Origin: CAYMLL01 sp964390645
GTDB lineage: Bacteria; Planctomycetota; UBA8108
Assembly (NCBI GenBank): GCA_964390645.1
Contig: CAYMLL010000056.1
Location: forward strand, 1-30,033
DNA length: 30,033 nt
Reading direction: 5' to 3'
Below the pieces are notes generated by a model, which was not told the origin of the DNA, did no database searches, and was given only the letters and a program-made list of their open reading frames with translations. Of the stretch, positions 25,259 through 30,033 are shown one piece after another. The translations under genes were made by a program, and so were the position numbers. Numbering within the stretch: the stretch's first letter is position 1; each line of letters opens with the position of its first letter.

Positions 25259-26962
25259 TCACGCGGTCGAAATCGTCTCCTTGACGACTTCCTCAATCGT
25301 GGAAATCCCGTCGTAAATGTGCAAGAGCCCGCTGTCACGAAGAGTTCGCATCCCGTCCTCGCGCGCGCTGTTTCTCAGGTCGGCGGTGCTTCCCGAGTGC
25401 ATGATCAGGTCGCGCAGACGATCGTTGCAGATCATCATCTCGAAGGTCGCGACCCGGCCCTTGTACCCGGTCCCGTTGCAGGCCTTGCAGCCCTTGCCGT
25501 AATAGAATTGCCGGCCTTCCGTCTCCGATCGAGTCAGCTCGAGCTCGTACAGCTCCTGCTCGGCGGGATCGTAAGGGGCTTTGCATTGCACACAGATGCG
25601 GCGACAAAGACGCTGCGCTATGATCCCCTCGAGAGTCGCGGCGATGAGGAAGGGCTCGAGCCCGAGGTCGAGGATTCGTGTCACGGCCGACGGCGCGTCG
25701 TTGGTGTGCAGCGTGCTGTACACGATATGACCCGTCAGCGACGACTCGACCGCGATCTGCGCCGTCTCGAGGTCACGAATCTCGCCGACCAGAATCTTGT
25801 CCGGATCCTGTCGCAGAATACTGCGCAAGCAATCCGCGAAGGTCAGCCCGATCTCCTCGTTGACCTGCACCTGGACGATGCCCTCCAGGTCGTACTCCAC
25901 CGGATCCTCCGTCGTGATGATCTTGACGTCGACCGAGTTGGCCTCCATGAGGACGGAGTAGAGGGTTGTCGTCTTGCCCGAGCCCGTCGGACCGGTGACG
26001 AGAATGATCCCGTTCGGCTTGTCGACCAGTCGCCGGAACGCCCCGAGCTCGTCCGGACGGAAGCCGAGCTTCTCGAGATCAAGCGCCAGGTTCGTGCGGT
26101 CGAGGATACGCATGACGACGCTCTCGCCGTACATTGTCGGCAAGGTCGAGACGCGAAGATCGATCGGATTGCCGCCGACATTCAGCTCGATACGACCGTC
26201 CTGCGGCAGCCGTGTCTCGGCGATATCGAGGTTCGCCATGACCTTGACACGCGAGATCACCGAGCGAGCGAGGTGGATCGGCGGGGGCATCATCTCGTAT
26301 AGCACGCCGTCGACACGGTACCGCACCTTGAACTCGTGCTCGAAGGGTTCGAGGTGGACATCTGCGGCGCGATCGCGAATCGCCTGCAACAGGATCATGT
26401 TGAGCAGCTTGACGACAGGACCGGCGTTCGCGTCAGCCTCGAGCTTCGCGAGGTCGACGCCACCGGGCCCATCGGCATCGTCGCCGCCCGATCCGAACTG
26501 GTCGAGCAGATCTCCCATGTTGTTCGGAGCATCACCGTAGTAGTTCTGGATCGCGGCCTTGATGCCCGCCTCGGTGCCGACCATCGCCTTGAAGTTCTGG
26601 ATGTGCGGCAAGCTGAAGCGAAGGTCGTCAAGGACGCTGAGGTTGTCCGGCTTGCCGATGGCGACGGTCAACGTCGAACCGTCGAAGTGGACCGGCATGA
26701 CCTGGAACGTCTCTGCGGTGGTGGCGTCGATGATCTCCAGAACCTCGGGCGGCACCTCGACCTTCTCGAGCTCGACGAAATCCATGCCGGCCTGCTGGGC
26801 GAGACCACGCGTCAGGTCATCTTCGGTGACGAGCCCGTTGCCGATCAGTATCTGACCGATCGCGCCGCCCTTGTCCTTCTGGGTGAGGAGCGCTTGCTGG
26901 ACGTCGAACTCGGTGACGAGCCCCATCTCCTTGAAAATCTGTCCGAGAGGTTTCGTGGTCAA
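25259..26962 (-). CDS. Type II secretion/type IV pilus assembly ATPase GspE/PilB (copy 1)
   Basis: A hexameric ATPase that powers pilus or pseudopilus extension. Of 567 residues, 5-60 form two motifs of the MshEN/T2SSE-N type (LGQIF...GLVTEFDVQQALLTQ, then IGQIL...GLVTEDDLTRGLAQQ), which in MshE bind cyclic di-GMP. The motor has Walker A GPTGSGKTT (324-332), the Asp box TEDPVEY (351-357), Walker B GEIRD (393-397) and the His box STLHTND (416-422). The zinc tetracysteine is CVQC (457-460) and CKAC (492-495). All are intact, so it should be active. The start is TTG (26960-26962) with GGAG about 10 nt upstream. It follows the second ATPase gene by 91 nt. Confidence 0.95.
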   Translation of the reverse strand: MTTKPLGQIFKEMGLVTEFDVQQALLTQKDKGGAIGQILIGNGLVTEDDLTRGLAQQAGMDFVELEKVEVPPEVLEIIDATTAETFQVMPVHFDGSTLTVAIGKPDNLSVLDDLRFSLPHIQNFKAMVGTEAGIKAAIQNYYGDAPNNMGDLLDQFGSGGDDADGPGGVDLAKLEADANAGPVVKLLNMILLQAIRDRAADVHLEPFEHEFKVRYRVDGVLYEMMPPPIHLARSVISRVKVMANLDIAETRLPQDGRIELNVGGNPIDLRVSTLPTMYGESVVMRILDRTNLALDLEKLGFRPDELGAFRRLVDKPNGIILVTGPTGSGKTTTLYSVLMEANSVDVKIITTEDPVEYDLEGIVQVQVNEEIGLTFADCLRSILRQDPDKILVGEIRDLETAQIAVESSLTGHIVYSTLHTNDAPSAVTRILDLGLEPFLIAATLEGIIAQRLCRRICVQCKAPYDPAEQELYELELTRSETEGRQFYYGKGCKACNGTGYKGRVATFEMMICNDRLRDLIMHSGSTADLRNSAREDGMRTLRDSGLLHIYDGISTIEEVVKETISTA

Positions 26963-27053
26963 GGTGCTGTCTCTCCGGAGCTATCCTGTCTTTCGTTCCA
27001 TTGAAGGCGGTGGTCCGCGACGACATCGCGGCCCCGTCGGCTGGTTCCCGCTG

Positions 27054-28736
27054 CTAACCGTCGTCACGGTGCGTGATGCGAAGCACCTCGGAGAGGGTCG
27101 TCATCCCTCCGAGCGTCTTGCGCACCGCATCCTCCTGCAGCGTCGTCATGCCTTCGCTGCGTGCCTTGGCGCGGATCTCCATCGTCGGTTTGCACTTGAA
27201 TGCCATCTCGCGAAGGTCCGGCGTCATCTCCATGAGCTCGTAGGCGCCGAGGCGGCCCTTGTAGCCGACTCCAGTGCACCGCGCGCAGCCGACGGCGTCG
27301 TAGAGCACGGCGTCTCCCATCCGCTGCCTCGTGAGCCCGACAGCGCGCAGCTCCGAATCGTGAACTTCCGCCGGCGCCTTGCACTCGTGGCAGATTCGAC
27401 GAACGAGTCGCTGCGCGAGGATCGCCATGATCGCCGACGCGACGAGGAACGGCTTGACGCCCATATCGATCAAGCGCGTGAGTGCTGACGGAGCGTCGTT
27501 CGTGTGAAGCGTCGAAAAAACGAGGTGACCGGTGAGCGCGGCCTGGATCGCGATGTCGGCGGTCTCCTGGTCACGGATCTCACCGACGAGAATGATGTTC
27601 GGTGCCTGACGCATCATGGAGCGCAGGATGCGCTGAAAGGTCAGTCCGATCTCGTGGCGCACCTCGGACTGGTTGATGCCGGCCAGGGTATACTCGATCG
27701 GGTTCTCTGCGGTGATGATCTTCACATCCGGCTGATTGAGGTTCTTCAGCGCCGCGTAGAGCGTCGTCGTCTTGCCCGATCCGGTCGGCCCGGTGACGAG
27801 AAAGATGCCGTTCGGCCGCTTGATGATCTTGTTGAAACGACCGAGATCGCTCTCGTGAAAGCCGAGTTCCTCGAGATCGACGAGGCCCTTCTCCTTGTCG
27901 AGAATACGCATGACGATACTCTCGCCGTGGCGCGCAGGAAGCGCAGACACACGCAGATCGATCTCTCGACCGTGGAGCTTGATCTTGATGCGGCCGTCCT
28001 GCGTGCGCCGTTTCTCGGCGACGTCCATCCTCGACATGATCTTGATACGGGAGAGGATCGGCCCCTGTAGCTTCTTCGGCGGGTTCTCCTTCTCGACGCA
28101 GATGCCGTCAATACGATAGCGAATGCGAACCCGCTGCTCGAACGGCTCGACGTGAATATCGCTGGCCCGCTCCTTGAGCGCATTCGAGATCAGCTGCGTG
28201 ACGTACTTGATCACCGGCGCGTCGTTCGCGTCGGCGTCCTCTCCGGAGTAGTCATCCACACGCGACTCGACACCGGCCTCGGCGCCATCGACGAGGTCGC
28301 TGATGTCGCCGGTGAGACGGTAGTAGTGGTCGAGCGCCTCGTTGATGTCCTCCGGCGTCGAGATCGCCCCTTTGACCTCACGGTTGAGCATGAAGCGAAG
28401 GTTGTCGAGAACGGCGAAATCGAAGGCCTCCATGGCGACGATCAGCGTGCCGTTCTTCTTCACGACCGGCACTATGCTGTTGTCGACGGCGACGTCCTTC
28501 GGCACCAGCGCGATGATCTCCTTCTTGATGTCGGCCTTGCCGAGATTCGCGAAGGGCACACCCCAGTGCTTGGCGAGCGCACGGCTTACGTTCTCCTGCG
28601 ACGCGTGGCCGAGCTTGACGAAGGCCTCACCGATGCGACAGTCCTCGTTCTTCGAGAACGCGAGGGCCTTGTCGATCTGGACATCGTCGACGACTCCCAT
28701 CGCCTTGAGAATCTGTCCGGTGGACTTGCTGTTCAA
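27054..28736 (-). CDS. Type II secretion/type IV pilus assembly ATPase GspE/PilB (copy 2)
   Basis: A paralogue of the neighbouring ATPase, 560 residues. I place the start at TTG (28734-28736): GGAG lies 6 nt upstream and the N-terminus (NSKSTGQILKAMG) then lines up with copy 1 (TTKPLGQIFKEMG). Walker A GPTGSGKTT (316-324), Walker B GEIRD and the tetracysteine CHEC/CARC (449-452, 484-487) are present. It differs from copy 1 in two places: the Asp box has ENPIEY for EDPVEY (Asn345), and the MshEN glutamines that end each motif are Ser and His. So it may be less active, less ligand-responsive, or a regulatory partner. It is upstream of copy 1, making a pilB-pilB-pilC order. Confidence 0.94.
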   Translation of the reverse strand: MNSKSTGQILKAMGVVDDVQIDKALAFSKNEDCRIGEAFVKLGHASQENVSRALAKHWGVPFANLGKADIKKEIIALVPKDVAVDNSIVPVVKKNGTLIVAMEAFDFAVLDNLRFMLNREVKGAISTPEDINEALDHYYRLTGDISDLVDGAEAGVESRVDDYSGEDADANDAPVIKYVTQLISNALKERASDIHVEPFEQRVRIRYRIDGICVEKENPPKKLQGPILSRIKIMSRMDVAEKRRTQDGRIKIKLHGREIDLRVSALPARHGESIVMRILDKEKGLVDLEELGFHESDLGRFNKIIKRPNGIFLVTGPTGSGKTTTLYAALKNLNQPDVKIITAENPIEYTLAGINQSEVRHEIGLTFQRILRSMMRQAPNIILVGEIRDQETADIAIQAALTGHLVFSTLHTNDAPSALTRLIDMGVKPFLVASAIMAILAQRLVRRICHECKAPAEVHDSELRAVGLTRQRMGDAVLYDAVGCARCTGVGYKGRLGAYELMEMTPDLREMAFKCKPTMEIRAKARSEGMTTLQEDAVRKTLGGMTTLSEVLRITHRDDG

Positions 28737-29371
28737 GAGTAGCTCCTGCTGTCCAGTCCGCGCGGCCGACGACACGCGTGCGAGGGCGTCGAACGGATTC
28801 CGCAATCAGAGCCCGACGCCGTCGGGATGCACGGATCGTCAGGGTTGGTGGTCATCCTGTGAATCGCGTCCGAACGGGCCTCCACCCCGAGAACCCGCTG
28901 CGGGGTGGCTCGCGGTCGGACGCGGCACGGCGAGGTACCGATTTCTCCTGAGGGCGGGAACCCATTCTTACGTCCCTTTGACAGGTCTCCGGGCTCGAGC
29001 CTCCGCGTCTCCAGCGGACGAAAGCTCCGACCGACACGACCAAGGGATGGATCCCACCAGAACACGAACAAAGCCAAGAAACCCGGAGATGGCACGGAGG
29101 AAGAGCCCCTCACGGCGCCAACCGTTCCGCCACGCCAAACCCCCAGCCAGCGAGATCAACCAGGAAGATCAGCAACGAATACCGGCATACAGCGGAAACA
29201 CTGGCACACACCGATCAGGGCGGCGAGACCTCTGGGCCAGAAGGGCCATGGTACCAGCCCTGGCACAGCCCGGCAAGCCCGCAGAACGCGCTGCCGTCGC
29301 CTGGAGCGGTGTGACGGCCCGCCGGAAAGGGGAGCCAGGGGGGAGGCGCCTCGGAGCGTCCCGACCCGAGT
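28737..29371. other. Long intergenic region upstream of the second ATPase gene
   Basis: These 635 nt between lepB and the ATPase have no convincing protein; open frames on both strands are Arg/Ser/Pro-rich and overlap each other. The part near the ATPase holds a cluster of helices. The part from about 29040 to 29220 is purine-rich on the plus strand, unlike the coding DNA around it. I found no clear promoter or U-tract terminator for lepB. Confidence 0.5.
28865..28985 (-). ncRNA. Candidate structured leader RNA of the second ATPase gene
   Basis: Three helices in a row, read on the minus strand. First, CCTG/CAGG with an inner GGGA/TCCC (28947-28985). Second, CGGTAC with GTGCCG (28935-28940 with 28923-28928), which needs a G-U wobble that only minus-strand RNA can make. 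Third, a 9-bp helix (28865-28873 with 28916-28924) enclosing an 8-bp helix (28882-28889 with 28901-28908), with an 8/7-nt internal loop. The second and third share two bases. It lies about 130-250 nt upstream of the TTG start. It does not match the c-di-GMP (GEMM) consensus. Confidence 0.4.
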
Positions 29372-30033
29372 TCAGAAGGTCTCAACCTGGTGGAAAGGCC
29401 ACCAACGAACGATCACCTTTCCCTTGAACTTGGAGGACGAGATGGCGCCGAAGCGGCGGCTGTCGTGACTGTCGTCGCGGTTGTCGCCCAGAACGTAGTA
29501 CGACTCGGGCCCGAGCGTCAGATCCTCCTCGGTGCCGTGGGGGTGAACGGGCGAATCGTCGACGTACTCTTCCGCGATCACTCTGCCGTCGATGTAGACC
29601 TTGCCGCCGTCGATGCGGAGGTGCTCGCCGGGGAGGCCGACGACACGCTTGATCAGGTCCTTTGTCGGGTCCTCCTGCGAGGAGAAGATGACCACGTCGC
29701 CACGCTCGACCTCGTACAGAACCTTGAGCACAACGACGCGCTCGCCATTCTCGAAGGTCGGGACCATGCTGCGTCCCTTGATCTCGTAGGCTTCCGCAAC
29801 GTAGGTCTTGAGAGTCAGCGCGAGGACGAGCGCCAGGAGGACCAGCACCAGCGCCTCGAGCAAGCTGTTGCGAGCGGGTGTCTCGGTCAGCCCCTTCCGA
29901 GACGCTGCTTCTCCCGGGACATCGCCTCCCGGGACATCGCCTCCCGGGACATCGCCTCCCGGAACATCGCCTCCCGGAACATCGCCTCCCGGGACATCGC
30001 CTCCCGGGACATCGCCTCCCGGAACATCGCCTC
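29372..30033 (-). CDS. lepB: Signal peptidase I, 5' end outside the window
   Basis: Cleaves signal peptides at the periplasmic face of the inner membrane. Numbering from a TTG at 29861-29863: membrane helix about 2-18, catalytic Ser32 in GRSMVP, general base Lys72 in IKRVVGLPGE, and the GDNRDDSHDSRRFG box. I do not believe this TTG is the start. The frame stays open to the window end with no stop, adding 56 codons: a 17-residue linker (GEAASRKGLTETPARNS) and then (GGDVP) repeats encoded by 15-bp units. The true start lies beyond 30033. Such an extension would face the cytoplasm. The stop is 635 nt upstream of the ATPase gene on the same strand. Confidence 0.93.
   Translation of the reverse strand, partial: GDVPGGDVPGGDVPGGDVPGGDVPGGDVPGGDVPGGDVPGEAASRKGLTETPARNSLLEALVLVLLALVLALTLKTYVAEAYEIKGRSMVPTFENGERVVVLKVLYEVERGDVVIFSSQEDPTKDLIKRVVGLPGEHLRIDGGKVYIDGRVIAEEYVDDSPVHPHGTEEDLTLGPESYYVLGDNRDDSHDSRRFGAISSSKFKGKVIVRWWPFHQVETF
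29915..30033. repeat. Eight tandem 15-bp units encoding GGDVP in lepB
   Basis: Units begin at 29915, 29930, 29945, 29960, 29975, 29990, 30005 and 30020; the last is cut by the window end. The plus-strand unit is CGGGACATCGCCTCC. Units four, five and eight have CGGAAC instead, which changes GTC to GTT, both Val. Confidence 0.97.

Noticed and set aside
28865..28985. A c-di-GMP (GEMM) riboswitch before the ATPase
   Set aside because: The region has helices and a GGGACGTAAG stretch, but the conserved GEMM core is not there. Kept only as an unknown structured leader.
28733..29113. A 126-codon minus-strand frame upstream of the second ATPase
   Set aside because: Arg/Ser/Pro-rich with no motif; it overlaps the structured leader and the ATPase ribosome site.
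29861..29863. TTG as the start of lepB
   Set aside because: The frame stays open upstream with synonymous-only repeat variation, so this TTG is probably an internal Leu.
29915..30033. A CRISPR array at the right end
   Set aside because: The 15-bp units are directly adjacent with no spacers and are in frame with lepB.

Overview
The window is 30 kb of gene-dense, visibly GC-rich bacterial DNA. All recognisable genes but one lie on the minus strand. A diderm (Gram-negative-type) cell is indicated by a lipoprotein multiheme cytochrome, an outer-membrane beta-barrel, a periplasmic SurA/PpiD-like chaperone and type II secretion/type IV pilus ATPases. TTG and GTG starts backed by good Shine-Dalgarno sites, the Sua5-phosphatase fusion, the peptidase-MA protein and the tandem PilB/GspE genes would suit a planctomycete or another deep-branching high-GC lineage. 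I cannot fix the phylum from sequence alone. A run of 100 Ns flanked by an identical 55-bp sequence shows this is a draft scaffold, possibly a metagenome bin.

Layout, in coordinate order. 190-1920: a double-FHA protein and a membrane protein with a TPR-like tail. 1921-2244: an intergenic stretch with a strong plus-strand intrinsic terminator and a likely small RNA. 2245-9923: a lipid-synthesis operon read right to left as rpmF-plsX-fabH-fabD-fabG-acpP-fabF-serA, driven by a good sigma70-type promoter at 9997-10025. 10074-13573: alaS, translationally coupled to a PfkB-family sugar kinase. 13940-15028: the only plus-strand gene, a fusion of threonylcarbamoyl-AMP synthase with a YwlE-like (probably arginine) phosphatase. 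15227-21137, read right to left: a peptidase-MA gluzincin, a nine-heme lipoprotein cytochrome overlapping an outer-membrane barrel, and a membrane-anchored SurA/PpiD-like chaperone. 21223-23562: RNase R with an odd Gly-Lys repeat inside its S1 domain. 23758-28736: gspF/pilC and two tandem gspE/pilB ATPases. 29372-30033: signal peptidase I, running off the end through an in-frame pentapeptide repeat.

How the genes work together. The fab operon supplies acyl-ACP and acyl-phosphate for membrane lipids. serA, normally unlinked, is tied to fabF by an eight-codon mini-ORF that looks like a tandem duplication of the fabF 3' end. The cytochrome and barrel form the most system-like unit: a candidate trans-outer-membrane electron conduit, followed by a chaperone suited to barrel folding. 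The secretion ATPases and GspF form an inner-membrane pilus/secretion motor, and LepB lies upstream on the same strand.

Most unusual observations: the mini-ORF at the fabF-serA junction, the (GGDVP)n extension of LepB, the (GGK)n insert and missing last strand in the RNase R S1 domain, the modular nonaheme cytochrome with its barrel, a multi-helix leader upstream of the second ATPase gene, and the 55-bp duplicated contig ends around the gap.
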